A stretch of DNA of 64,000 bases, from contig NZ_JQGJ02000004.1 of NCBI RefSeq assembly GCF_000802155.2, positions 434,001 through 498,000 of the forward strand, given 5' to 3'. Source of the stretch: Pseudomonas frederiksbergensis (GTDB taxonomy: Bacteria; Pseudomonadota; Gammaproteobacteria; Pseudomonadales; Pseudomonadaceae). Shown piece after piece: positions 34,068 through 43,124 of the stretch (positions are counted from its first letter, which is position 1; the number at the start of each line of letters is the position of its first letter). The position numbers were made by a program, and so were the translations under genes. The notes under the pieces were generated by a model. It did no database searches. It was not told where the DNA came from and saw only the letters and a list, made by a program, of their open reading frames with translations.

Positions 34068-35102
34068 ATGAGCGAGCCGATTCGCCTGACCCAGTACAGC
34101 CACGGTGCCGGTTGCGGCTGCAAGATTTCGCCCCAGGTGCTGGAGGTGATCCTGGCCGGCAGCGGTGCGCAGAACCTTGACCCCAAGCTGTGGGTAGGCA
34201 ACGCCTCCCGGGACGATGCGGCCGTGTATGCCATCGACGACGAGCGCGGGGTGGTCTCGACCACCGACTTCTTCATGCCGATCGTCGACGATCCGTTTGA
34301 CTTCGGACGCATCGCCGCCACCAATGCCATCAGTGATATCTATGCCATGGGCGGCGACCCGCTGATGGCGATTGCGATCCTCGGCTGGCCGGTCAACGTA
34401 CTGGCGCCGGAAATCGCCCGGGAAGTGATTCGCGGTGGCCGCTCGGTGTGTGACGAGGCGGGTATCACGTTGGCGGGCGGGCATTCGATCGATGCGCCAG
34501 AGCCGATTTTTGGCCTGGCGGTCACCGGCCTCGTGCAAAAACGCCACATGAAGCGCAACGACACCGCCATCGCGGGTTGCCGCTTGTACCTGACCAAACC
34601 CCTGGGCATCGGCATCCTCACGACTGCGGAAAAGAAAGGTAAATTGCGCGCTGCCGACGTCGGCCTGGCCCGGGATTGGATGTGCACGCTCAACAAGCCG
34701 GGTAGCCGTTTCGGCAAACTCGACGGGGTGACCGCAATGACCGATGTCACCGGTTTCGGCTTGCTCGGACATTTGGTGGAAATGGCCGATGGCAGCCAGC
34801 TCACCGCACGCATCCGCTACGACGCGGTACCGCGCTTGCCGGGCGTCGAGTACTACCTCGACCAGGGCTGCGTGCCGGGCGGCACGCTGCGCAACTATGA
34901 CAGTTACGCCAGCAAGGTCGGCCGTGTCCAGGAACTGCACAAGCGCGTGCTGTGCGACCCGCAGACCAGCGGCGGCCTGCTGATTGCCGTCACGCCAGAA
35001 GGCGAGGAGGAGTTCCTGCGGGTCGCCGTCGAGCTGGGCCTTGCGCTGGAGCCGATTGGCGAACTGGTCGAGCGACAGAGCCACGCGGTCGAGGTGTCTT
35101 GA
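34068..35102 (+). CDS. selD: Selenide, water dikinase (selenophosphate synthase)
   Basis: This 344-aa protein closely follows E. coli SelD. The catalytic Cys16 and Lys19 lie in [10 protein letters not shown], and the ATP/metal segments [27 protein letters not shown] and [18 protein letters not shown] are intact. It makes selenophosphate from selenide and ATP. The active-site residue is Cys, not selenocysteine. ATG 34068 is chosen over 34062 because GAGAGG then sits seven bases upstream. It overlaps mnmH by one base, so the immediate use is tRNA selenation. Confidence 0.95.
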   Translation: MSEPIRLTQYSHGAGCGCKISPQVLEVILAGSGAQNLDPKLWVGNASRDDAAVYAIDDERGVVSTTDFFMPIVDDPFDFGRIAATNAISDIYAMGGDPLMAIAILGWPVNVLAPEIAREVIRGGRSVCDEAGITLAGGHSIDAPEPIFGLAVTGLVQKRHMKRNDTAIAGCRLYLTKPLGIGILTTAEKKGKLRAADVGLARDWMCTLNKPGSRFGKLDGVTAMTDVTGFGLLGHLVEMADGSQLTARIRYDAVPRLPGVEYYLDQGCVPGGTLRNYDSYASKVGRVQELHKRVLCDPQTSGGLLIAVTPEGEEEFLRVAVELGLALEPIGELVERQSHAVEVS

Positions 35103-36205
35103 TGCCCCATGACATTACCGATTACCGCGACATCTTCCTCAACGATCGTCCGATGATGGACACCCGCGCGCCCATTGAATTTCACAAGGGTGCGTTTCCC
35201 GGCGTGGTCAACCTGCCCTTGATGACCGACATCGAACGGCAGCGCGTCGGCACCTGCTACAAACAGCAGGGGCAGCAAGCCGCCATCGTCCTGGGGCATC
35301 AGTTGGTTAGCGGCGACACCAAGGCCCGACGCATCCAGGCCTGGGCCGAATTTGCCCGTTCCAATCCCGACGGGGTGCTTTATTGCTTCCGTGGCGGCTT
35401 GCGCTCGCAAATTGTCCAGCAGTGGCTCAAGGATGAAGCCGGCATCGATTATCCCCGGGTCGGTGGTGGCTACAAGGCCATGCGGACCTTCCTGCTCGAC
35501 ACCGTCGAGCAGGCCGCGGCCCAGTGCGACCTGGTCTTGTTGGGCGGCATGACCGGCACGGGCAAGACCGAAGTGCTGGCGCAACTGCCCAACGCCCTGG
35601 ACCTGGAAGGCTATGCCAACCATCGCGGTTCAAGCTTCGGCAAGCGCGCCACCGGGCAGCCCTCCAACATCGATTTCGAAAACCTGCTGGCGGTGGATGT
35701 GCTGAAGAAGCGCGCTGCCGGCATCGAGCACTTCGTGTTGGAAGACGAAAGCCGGATGGTGGGCAGCTGTGCCGTCCCGCTGCCGTTGTACCAACGCATG
35801 CAGCAGGTGCCGATGGTCTGGCTGGAAGACAGCCTGGAGCGGCGAGTCGAGCGAATCCTGCGCGATTATGTGATCAACCTCTGCGCCGAATTCATCGATG
35901 TGCATGGCGACGAAGGCTTCTCGCTGTTTTCCGAACGACTGCTGTCGAGCCTCGACAACATTCACAGGCGCCTGGGTGGCGACCGTCATCGGCGATTGAT
36001 GGACATCATGGAAGCGGCCCTGGCCGAGCAAGCCAATACCGGAGCCGTCGATTTGCATCGCGACTGGATCGAAGGCTTGCTGCGCGAATATTACGACCCG
36101 ATGTATGTATTCCAGCGGGAAAAGAAGGGCGGGCGCATCGAGTTCGCCGGGGAGCAGGCGGCGGTGTTGCAATACCTGCGCGAGCGTGCAGGTCGGGGCG
36201 GGTAG
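35102..36205 (+). CDS. mnmH: tRNA 2-selenouridine synthase (SelU/YbbB)
   Basis: This 367-aa protein has an N-terminal rhodanese domain (residues 1-130, catalytic Cys in [12 protein letters not shown]) and a C-terminal P-loop domain ([12 protein letters not shown], Walker A). MnmH replaces sulfur with selenium in the wobble 2-thiouridine of Lys, Glu and Gln tRNAs using selenophosphate, via a geranylated intermediate. Its start codon shares an A with the selD stop, so the pair is translationally coupled. Confidence 0.95.
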   Translation: MPHDITDYRDIFLNDRPMMDTRAPIEFHKGAFPGVVNLPLMTDIERQRVGTCYKQQGQQAAIVLGHQLVSGDTKARRIQAWAEFARSNPDGVLYCFRGGLRSQIVQQWLKDEAGIDYPRVGGGYKAMRTFLLDTVEQAAAQCDLVLLGGMTGTGKTEVLAQLPNALDLEGYANHRGSSFGKRATGQPSNIDFENLLAVDVLKKRAAGIEHFVLEDESRMVGSCAVPLPLYQRMQQVPMVWLEDSLERRVERILRDYVINLCAEFIDVHGDEGFSLFSERLLSSLDNIHRRLGGDRHRRLMDIMEAALAEQANTGAVDLHRDWIEGLLREYYDPMYVFQREKKGGRIEFAGEQAAVLQYLRERAGRGG

Positions 36206-36223
36206 GGCGCCATCCTGAACCGA

Positions 36224-36310
36224 GCCCCTGCTCGCGAGGAGGTCAGTGCGGACACCACTTCAATGACCGAAAAACCGCTTTCGCGAGCGGGCTCGCTTCC
36301 ACAAGTTCAG
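36224..36310. repeat. Pair of REP-type sequences
   Basis: CCCTGCTCGCGAGGAGG and, inverted, TTTCGCGAGCGGGCTCGCTT followed by CCAC flank about 45 bp. This is a typical Pseudomonas REP doublet (BIME-like) between the convergent mnmH and phosphatase genes. Confidence 0.65.
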
Positions 36311-36331
36311 CCGATAGAAGTGGCCTGTTGC

Positions 36332-37006
36332 TTACGTCGGGCACGTCTCCTGCCCGTTATCCAACCCTTGCTTATAGCTCTGGCTGGTGAGGCTGGCCTT
36401 GCCGTTGTGCCACGTCAGGGTCAGTACGTACAGTGAATCGAAATCGCTCGACGCCCAGTCGTCGGTAATCGTATGCCGCTTGCCCAGCGCTTCACCTGCA
36501 ACCTCGTTGATCAGGTCCGGCAGGTAGCCATGGGACCAGGCAGTGTAGATGGTGGAGTTGTGGTATTTGTCGTCCATCAGTTCGCCGGCCAGGTCACGGG
36601 TGTCATTGGCGGAATATTCGATGTTTACCGGCAAACCCAGCTTGATGGCGCTGGGACTGATGGTCATCAACGGGCGGATATAGCTGTAGGAGTTGTCCAG
36701 CTCACCTTCCTCCACATTTCGGGTCGGGTTGGCGGCGAATACATAGTCGGCCTTGCCGAATTTTTCCGGCAATAGGGTCGCCAGGTCGATGGCGCGGTTG
36801 AGGCCCTGGCAGTTGAGTTGCCCCAAGCCTGCGGCAGGTTTCTCGGCGTGACGCAGGAACACCAGTGTCTGGACTCCGTCGACTGGCTGGGCGCGGCTGA
36901 CACTCGACTCCAGCGACAACACCAATCCGCAGATCACAAGCAGCGTCGGCAGTACCAGCCACGAACGGCGTTTGAAGTACGGGGTGAATCTCTGTGGGTT
37001 CATCAT
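36332..37006 (-). CDS. Membrane-anchored or exported histidine phosphatase family protein
   Basis: This 224-aa protein has an N-terminal hydrophobic segment (residues 15-35, SWLVLPTLLVICGLVLSLES) and then a histidine phosphatase signature LVFLRHAEKPAAGLG. A second conserved histidine sits in AWSHGYLPDLINEV. Location is periplasmic by the leader. It stands alone; the substrate is unknown. Two adjacent ATGs (37006, 37003) are equivalent. Confidence 0.78.
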   Translation of the reverse strand: MMNPQRFTPYFKRRSWLVLPTLLVICGLVLSLESSVSRAQPVDGVQTLVFLRHAEKPAAGLGQLNCQGLNRAIDLATLLPEKFGKADYVFAANPTRNVEEGELDNSYSYIRPLMTISPSAIKLGLPVNIEYSANDTRDLAGELMDDKYHNSTIYTAWSHGYLPDLINEVAGEALGKRHTITDDWASSDFDSLYVLTLTWHNGKASLTSQSYKQGLDNGQETCPT

Positions 37007-37290
37007 GGGATAGACGTCTTCGATGGTCTCGATTCAGGCTGACAAACCTCGGCACCGCGAAGCCTGTGGGCTTGGGTGTTTTTCCTTGTCGTTACGCCGC
37101 TTCGATTCCTCGGGGCAGTTCTCTGAGTCCGTTTCCACCCGTTGGTTCGATCCTGGCCTTACAGCATCCCTCCAGGTAATGACGCGAATGTTAGCTACGC
37201 GATATTGCGGATTTAAGAAGGGGCGATGGCCCAAAGCTGGATCAGCTGATTTATGCTTCTGCTTTCTGGCTGACACTTGGAATCCAGCTC
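37007..37290. other. Intergenic region without recognisable features
   Basis: About 280 bp between divergent genes. It must hold both promoters. A GGTTCGATCC stretch near 37145 resembles a tRNA T-loop, but no tRNA folds around it. Confidence 0.5.
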
Positions 37291-37989
37291 ATGCCCAACC
37301 TGACCTCATTCCCCATCACCCAAAAATGGCCTGCCCAGTACCCGGAGTGGATCCAGCTCTATTCCTTGCCAACCCCCAACGGCGTGAAGGTCTCGATCAT
37401 GCTCGAAGAGATCGGCCTGCCGTACGAGCCTCACAAGGTCGATTTCGCCAGCAACGATCAGCTATCGCCCGAGTTTCTGTCGCTCAATCCCAACAACAAG
37501 ATTCCGGCGATTCTCGATCCTCATGGTCCTGGGGATCAGCCGCTGGCGTTGTTCGAGTCGGGGGCGATCCTGATCTACCTGGCGGACAAGAGCGGTCAAT
37601 TGCTCGCCCAGGAATCGGCGGCGCGCTACGAGACGATCCAGTGGCTGATGTTCCAGATGGGTGGGATCGGGCCGATGTTCGGACAGCTGGGGTTCTTCAA
37701 CAAATTTGCTGGCAAGGATTACGAGGACAAGCGACCGCGCGACCGTTATGTCGAGGAAAGCAAACGCCTGCTCAATGTCCTCGATGGCCGTCTGCAAGAC
37801 CGGGACTGGATCATGGGCGAGCGCTACACCATCGCCGATATCGCGACGTTTCCATGGGTGCGCAACCTGCTTGGGTTCTATGAGGCGGGTGACCTGGTGG
37901 GTATCGAGAATTTTCCCAATGTCACACGGGTGTTGGAGCGTTTCCTGGCGCGGCCGGCGGTGGCTCGCGGCTTGAAGATTCCACAATGA
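37291..37989 (+). CDS. Glutathione S-transferase / disulfide-bond oxidoreductase (YfcG/YghU type)
   Basis: This 232-aa protein has the thioredoxin-fold start IQLYSLPTPNGVKVSIMLEE, where TPNG marks the Nu-class YfcG/YghU enzymes with disulfide reductase activity. The FESGAILIYLADKSG segment binds glutathione. The C-terminal domain is helical (MGERYTIADIATFPWVRNLL). Its stop overlaps the PhzF-like gene start (ATGA), so both are co-expressed. Confidence 0.88.
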   Translation: MPNLTSFPITQKWPAQYPEWIQLYSLPTPNGVKVSIMLEEIGLPYEPHKVDFASNDQLSPEFLSLNPNNKIPAILDPHGPGDQPLALFESGAILIYLADKSGQLLAQESAARYETIQWLMFQMGGIGPMFGQLGFFNKFAGKDYEDKRPRDRYVEESKRLLNVLDGRLQDRDWIMGERYTIADIATFPWVRNLLGFYEAGDLVGIENFPNVTRVLERFLARPAVARGLKIPQ

Positions 37990-38837
37990 CAATGCCCCGT
38001 CGGTTCGATTTCAAGCAGTTGGATGTGTTCAGCGAAGCGTCACTCAAGGGCAATCCGCTGGCGGTAGTGCTGGGGGCCGATGGCTTGGGTGATGAACGCA
38101 TGGCTGCGTTTGCCAATTGGACCAACCTCAGCGAGACCACGTTTGTACTGGCGCCCCAGCACCCGGAAGCCGATTACCGGGTGCGTATCTTCACCACATC
38201 GACCGAACTGCCGTTCGCCGGGCACCCGACCCTGGGCAGTTGCCATGCATGGTTGGAAGCCGGGGGCGTGCCGAAAGGGCAGGAAATCGTGCAGGAATGT
38301 GGCGTTGGGCTGGTCAGGGTTCGCCGCAGCGAATACGGGCTGGCCTTTCTCGCGCCGCCCTTGCTCAAGTCCGGCCCGCTGGAGCTTGAAGTACGCGAGC
38401 GAGTGCGCAAGGGGCTGGGTCTCGCGGCCGAGGCGATTGTCCAAGCGCAGTGGGTCGACAACGGCGCCGGTTGGTTGGCCTTGATGCTCAAGGACCGCCA
38501 GCAGGTCTTGACCCTCAAGCCTGATTATCAGCAATTGCAAGATCTGGCCGTGGGCGTTGTCGCGCCTTGGAACCCAGCGGTGGACGGCACCGACGCGCAA
38601 TTCGAAGTACGCGGTTTTATCGCGGGCGATGGCATGCCGGAGGACCCTGCCACGGGCAGCCTGAACGCCGGGCTCGCCCAGTGGATGCTGGGCAAGCAGT
38701 TGGCGCCATCCTCTTACGTGGTCAGCCAAGGGGTCACGATGGGGCGTGCCGGGCGGATTCATGTCGAGCAGATTGGCGATGAGGTCTGGATTGGCGGCGC
38801 AGTGGTGACTTGCATCAATGGCTCGCTGACCTTGTGA
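37986..38837 (+). CDS. PhzF-family isomerase/epimerase-like protein
   Basis: This 283-aa protein shows the PhzF/DapF-like double hot-dog fold: FKQLDVFSEASLKGNPLAVV at the start, a conserved Glu region NLSETTFVL, PFAGHPTLGSCHAWLE, and EDPATGSLNAGLAQWM. Family members isomerise small acids; the true PhzF acts on DHHA, but no phenazine genes are present, so the function is probably housekeeping or detoxification. It overlaps the GST gene by four bases. Confidence 0.87.
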   Translation: MTMPRRFDFKQLDVFSEASLKGNPLAVVLGADGLGDERMAAFANWTNLSETTFVLAPQHPEADYRVRIFTTSTELPFAGHPTLGSCHAWLEAGGVPKGQEIVQECGVGLVRVRRSEYGLAFLAPPLLKSGPLELEVRERVRKGLGLAAEAIVQAQWVDNGAGWLALMLKDRQQVLTLKPDYQQLQDLAVGVVAPWNPAVDGTDAQFEVRGFIAGDGMPEDPATGSLNAGLAQWMLGKQLAPSSYVVSQGVTMGRAGRIHVEQIGDEVWIGGAVVTCINGSLTL

Positions 38838-38945
38838 GTGGATTATTGCCTTGGCGGTAATACTCTGTTTTTCCACCGACGTTTGTGCCCTGGCCGGCCA
38901 GGGCATAAGCTTTTCCTCGTGATCCAAACCTGCCCCCGGAGTCCC

Positions 38946-39920
<975 letters not shown>

Positions 39921-39937
39921 CCGGGCACGGTCCGTTG

Positions 39938-39965
39938 CTGGTGCGGGCAAGCTCGCTGCGACATT
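39938..39965. repeat. Degenerate REP-like element
   Basis: GCTGGTGCGGGCAAGCTCGC followed by TGCGACATT resembles a REP arm just after hemB. Confidence 0.45.
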
Positions 39966-40025
39966 GGATTTCTGCCGGCTTTTGGTCGTATGGTTGCTCC
40001 CGAACAATGGATTTGATGGAGCACC

Positions 40026-41120
40026 ATGCAACTCAATCATTTGACGACCAGCCTGGTCGCCTTGCTGGCCCTGGCCGGCTGCGGCACTCGCCAGGCCCAG
40101 GAACCTGAGCGCCAGCCTGGCGAAGTCAAGGCGCAGATCGTTCGGTTGATGCCGGCCAAGACTGCTGATCGGGCAGGCTGGGCCACGGACATCTACGTGG
40201 CCTTTTCCGCGCAGCAGATCCCAACGACGACGCAGAACATCTGTTCGGTGCTGGCGGTGACCGAACAGGAGTCGACTTTCCAGGCCGATCCCGCCGTGCC
40301 GGGACTGGGCAAGATCGCCCGGCAGGAAATCGATCGTCGCGCGGCCAAGGTGCACATTCCCGGATTCCTCGTCAGCGGTGCGCTCCAGGTACGATCGCCC
40401 AATGGCAAAAGCTACAGCGACCGCCTCGACGCGGCGCGAAGCGAGAAAGAACTCAGTGCGATCTTCGATGACTTCATCAGCATGGTGCCGCTGGGCAAGA
40501 CGCTGTTCGACGGCTTCAACCCGGTACACACGGGTGGCCCGATGCAGGTCAGTATCGCGTTCGCCCAAGCCAATGCGCGCAATTATCCCTACACGGTTGA
40601 TGGTTCGATTCGGCGGGAAGTGTTCAGCCGTCGGGGCGGCATGTATTTCGGCATTGCCCATTTGCTGGGCTATCCGGTGAGCTACACCGAACCGCTGTAC
40701 CGATTCGCCGACTTCAACGCGGGGTGGTACGCCAGTCGCAACGCGGCGTTCCAGCATGCAGTGAGTCGCGCTTCGGGCATTTCCCTGGCGCTGGATGGCG
40801 ATTTGATCCTGCATGATTCGATCATGCCGGGCAGCACGGAACTGGCGGTGCGCACCTTGGGCAAGTCGTTGGGAATGCGCAACCCGACCATCCGCGATCA
40901 GCTGGAGTTGGGTGACAGCCTCGCGTTCGAAGACAGCAAGCTCTACAAGCGGGTATTCGAACTGGCTGAGAACGCCGAGGGCAAGCCGCTGCCTCGGGCG
41001 GTGCTGCCGGGCATCGTGCTCAAGAGTCCGAAGATCACTCGAAAACTGACCACCGCATGGTTCGCCAAGCGCGTGGATGAACGCTATCAGCGGTGCATGG
41101 CGCGGGCTTCTGGGCGCTGA
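40026..41120 (+). CDS. DUF1615 lipoprotein
   Basis: This 364-aa protein has a lipoprotein signal (lipobox LAGC, Cys19), so it is anchored at a membrane. The body matches the DUF1615 family, with the pattern LAVTEQESTFQADPAVPGLG near residues 75-95 and FADFNAGWYASRNAAFQHAV. The ES motif followed by these segments recalls a lysozyme-like fold, but function is unproven. It is monocistronic and ends at a strong terminator. Confidence 0.8.
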   Translation: MQLNHLTTSLVALLALAGCGTRQAQEPERQPGEVKAQIVRLMPAKTADRAGWATDIYVAFSAQQIPTTTQNICSVLAVTEQESTFQADPAVPGLGKIARQEIDRRAAKVHIPGFLVSGALQVRSPNGKSYSDRLDAARSEKELSAIFDDFISMVPLGKTLFDGFNPVHTGGPMQVSIAFAQANARNYPYTVDGSIRREVFSRRGGMYFGIAHLLGYPVSYTEPLYRFADFNAGWYASRNAAFQHAVSRASGISLALDGDLILHDSIMPGSTELAVRTLGKSLGMRNPTIRDQLELGDSLAFEDSKLYKRVFELAENAEGKPLPRAVLPGIVLKSPKITRKLTTAWFAKRVDERYQRCMARASGR

Positions 41121-41139
41121 AACCGTTGGCCATGAAAAA

Positions 41140-41164
41140 GCCCGGCGGTTGAGGCCGGGCTTTC
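41140..41164 (+). terminator. Rho-independent terminator after the DUF1615 gene
   Basis: GCCCGGC (41140-41146) pairs with GCCGGGC (41154-41160) and is extended by AAA/TTT pairs. The T-run is short. Confidence 0.75.
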
Positions 41165-41272
41165 AGGGGGATGACTTGCAAGTGGGTTGGACCGTCATGG
41201 CGAGGGGGTGTCCTCGCCATGACTCATATTGAAGGTCATTTAGAAGCGCGTCAGGCATCGCGGTAACGCCAC

Positions 41273-41746
41273 TCATGCACGGTTCTGAGCCAGGCGGTCG
41301 GAGCCACCTTCGGCGACGCGGCGTTCCAGCAGGCGGTCGGAGCCACCTTCGGCGACGCGGCGTTCCAACAGGCGGTCGGAGCCACCTTCGGCGACGCGGC
41401 GTTCCAGCAGGCGGTCGGAGCCACCTTCGGCGACGCGGCGTTCCAACAGGCGATCGGAGCCACCTTCGGCGACGCGGCGTTCCAGCAGGCGATCGGAGCC
41501 ACCTTCGGCGACGCGGCGTTCCAACAGGCGATCGGAGCCACCTTCGGCGACGCGGCGTTCCAGCAGGCGATCGGAGCCACCTTCGGCGACGCGGCGTTCC
41601 AGCAGGCGATCAGCACCGCCTTCGGCGACGCGGTTTTCGATCAGGCGGTCGGAACCACCTTCGGCAATGACTGGTTGGGAAGAGGCGGCGAATACGTTGG
41701 CTGCCAGTACCGAGAAAGCGAAGCTGAGGATGATTTGGCGTTTCAT
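41273..41746 (-). CDS. Exported tandem-repeat protein (VAEGGSDRLLERR repeats)
   Basis: This 157-aa protein has a Sec signal peptide (residues 1-20, ending NVFA) followed by ten 13-residue repeats of the type VAEGGSDRLLERR and a short tail AQNRA. Nothing else is present. Each repeat carries an acidic-basic pattern that could form amphipathic helices or a solenoid. The first two repeats (IAEGGSDRLIENR, VAEGGADRLLERR) and the last are diverged, the middle seven identical in protein. ATG 41746 begins the signal peptide. The frame is also open on other frames because 39 is divisible by three. Function is unknown. Confidence 0.75.
   Translation of the reverse strand: MKRQIILSFAFSVLAANVFAASSQPVIAEGGSDRLIENRVAEGGADRLLERRVAEGGSDRLLERRVAEGGSDRLLERRVAEGGSDRLLERRVAEGGSDRLLERRVAEGGSDRLLERRVAEGGSDRLLERRVAEGGSDRLLERRVAEGGSDRLAQNRA
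41292..41681. repeat. Ten tandem 39-bp coding repeats
   Basis: Units begin at 41292, 41331, 41370, 41409, 41448, 41487, 41526, 41565, 41604 and 41643. Silent variants alternate between CCAGC and CCAAC at the unit end over most of the array, and GCGGTC changes to GCGATC after the fourth unit, which suggests duplication in 78-bp blocks. Length polymorphism between strains is likely. Confidence 0.95.
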
Positions 41747-41939
41747 GATGGTGTGCTCCGGGGGGTGTTGTTTGTGTGGGGCCATTGTTGCGCCGGGCAG
41801 GGAGCATGAGAACTTCATTGACGTGATGGTGAACATCGACGGCGGTGATACCTCGTCGGGGGGAGGGGCAGTCAGATTGATGGAACACTCATGGGACGGC
41901 GAGCTCTACCGGCAGAGTCCCTTTTCAGGAGGCAAGTCC

Positions 41940-42569
41940 ATGTATCAATTATTCGGCCACAGCCAGTCCGGCTCCGCGGCGGTCGAGGTCGCCCTGAACA
42001 TCTGCGGCGTGCCTTATCGTCGTGTGGATACCTATTCGACCGAGGACAACGACGCGGCGAAAGAACTCGAGGCGTTGAATCCGCAAAAACAGGTACCGAC
42101 CCTGCTGTTGCCAGACGGCTCGGTCCTGACCGAGGCGGCGGCGATCCTGATTCACCTGGGGTTATCGTTCCCTGAATCGAAACTGCTGCCGCAGGACCCG
42201 GCCCAGCGCGCGCAGGGCATACGCGGCCTGGTCTATATCGCCGCCAATTGCTACACGCCCATTGGCATTATCGATTTTCCCCGGCGCTGGCTGCCTGACG
42301 CGGATGAGGTCGCACGGGAACGATTGGTGGCCGGCACGAAACAGCGCCTGTATCGCAACTGGGCATTGTTTGCCGACCAGTTTCCAGCCACGCCGTTCCT
42401 CGGCGGGGCCGAGCCCGGGGCGCTGGATATCCTGGCGGCGGTGATCACGAAATGGGTCGAAACCCGTGAAGCGATGCTCAGCGCCCGCCCGCAATTCTTT
42501 GCCTTGCTGGAGCGCATCGATCGTCACCCGCGAGTTGCGCCCGTGCTTTCACTGCATTGGCCCGATTGA
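41940..42569 (+). CDS. Glutathione S-transferase family protein
   Basis: This 209-aa protein has the thioredoxin-fold N-domain MYQLFGHSQSGSAAVEVALN, with QVPTLLLPDGSVLTEAAAIL as the glutathione-binding Pro/Glu-Ala segment, and a helical C-domain (AEPGALDILAAVITKWVETR). It has no standard cysteine at the active-site turn (HSQSGSA), which points to a Ser-type enzyme. ATG 41940 follows AGGAGG. It stands alone, divergent from the repeat-protein gene. Confidence 0.85.
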   Translation: MYQLFGHSQSGSAAVEVALNICGVPYRRVDTYSTEDNDAAKELEALNPQKQVPTLLLPDGSVLTEAAAILIHLGLSFPESKLLPQDPAQRAQGIRGLVYIAANCYTPIGIIDFPRRWLPDADEVARERLVAGTKQRLYRNWALFADQFPATPFLGGAEPGALDILAAVITKWVETREAMLSARPQFFALLERIDRHPRVAPVLSLHWPD

Positions 42570-42570
42570 A

Positions 42571-43107
42571 TCAAGGGCAGGCGTTGCGCGATGCCGCTTG
42601 CCCGACAAGGTCGACGAATCGGCGGACGTTGTTCTGATGGCCCTTCACCAAGTCATCGATACTGCCCGTGGCCGGTGTTTGCAGGCTGCTGCGACAGGTA
42701 AGGGCCTGGGCATCGCTGCCCAGGGTGCGCAGCCGCCACTGCACGTCCATGCGGGCATACCGACCGGGAATCGAGTCGAAGCGCTGCACCTCCACCCGCA
42801 GTAATCGCTTTGGCGTTCCGGGGTTGCTCAGTTGCTCGTCCAGGCTGCTGCGCAGTTCATCGGCCAGGCTTGAGCCCCACCACTCGGTTTCGAGGATGGC
42901 CAGCCCACTCTCGCCCTGGCGCACCACCATCTGGGTGCGATCCACTTGCGGCGGGACACTGAGTTGCTCGATCTGGATATCCGCACCCACGCGTGCCTGG
43001 CCCGCCGGGTTGACCGGGCTCAGGGTGTGATAGTGAATGGGATCGCTGCGACAGGCACCAAGCAACAGCGCCAGGGCGATCAATGAAGACTTCAGCGTCA
43101 GCGGCAT
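42571..43107 (-). CDS. pqiC: PqiC-like lipoprotein
   Basis: This 178-aa lipoprotein has a lipobox LGAC near residue 19 and the ABC-type transport auxiliary/PqiC domain (IQIEQLSVPPQVDRTQMVVR). PqiC sits in the outer membrane and receives the PqiB needle. ATG 43107 follows AGGAG eight bases upstream, 17 bp after the pqiB stop. It is the last gene of the operon. Confidence 0.88.
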   Translation of the reverse strand: MPLTLKSSLIALALLLGACRSDPIHYHTLSPVNPAGQARVGADIQIEQLSVPPQVDRTQMVVRQGESGLAILETEWWGSSLADELRSSLDEQLSNPGTPKRLLRVEVQRFDSIPGRYARMDVQWRLRTLGSDAQALTCRSSLQTPATGSIDDLVKGHQNNVRRFVDLVGQAASRNACP

Positions 43108-43124
43108 CAAGCGTGCTCCTGTCA

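Noticed and set aside
33636..35084. A 482-aa minus-strand frame across selD
   Set aside because: Only the last 92 residues form a plausible protein; the rest is antisense to selD.
37125..37200. GGTTCGATCC resembling a tRNA T-loop
   Set aside because: The flanking bases do not pair as a T-stem and no acceptor, D or anticodon arms can be built.
41292..41681. Regular 39-bp repeats, at first sight CRISPR-like
   Set aside because: The units are contiguous with no unique spacers, encode in-frame repeats behind a signal peptide, and no cas genes are present.
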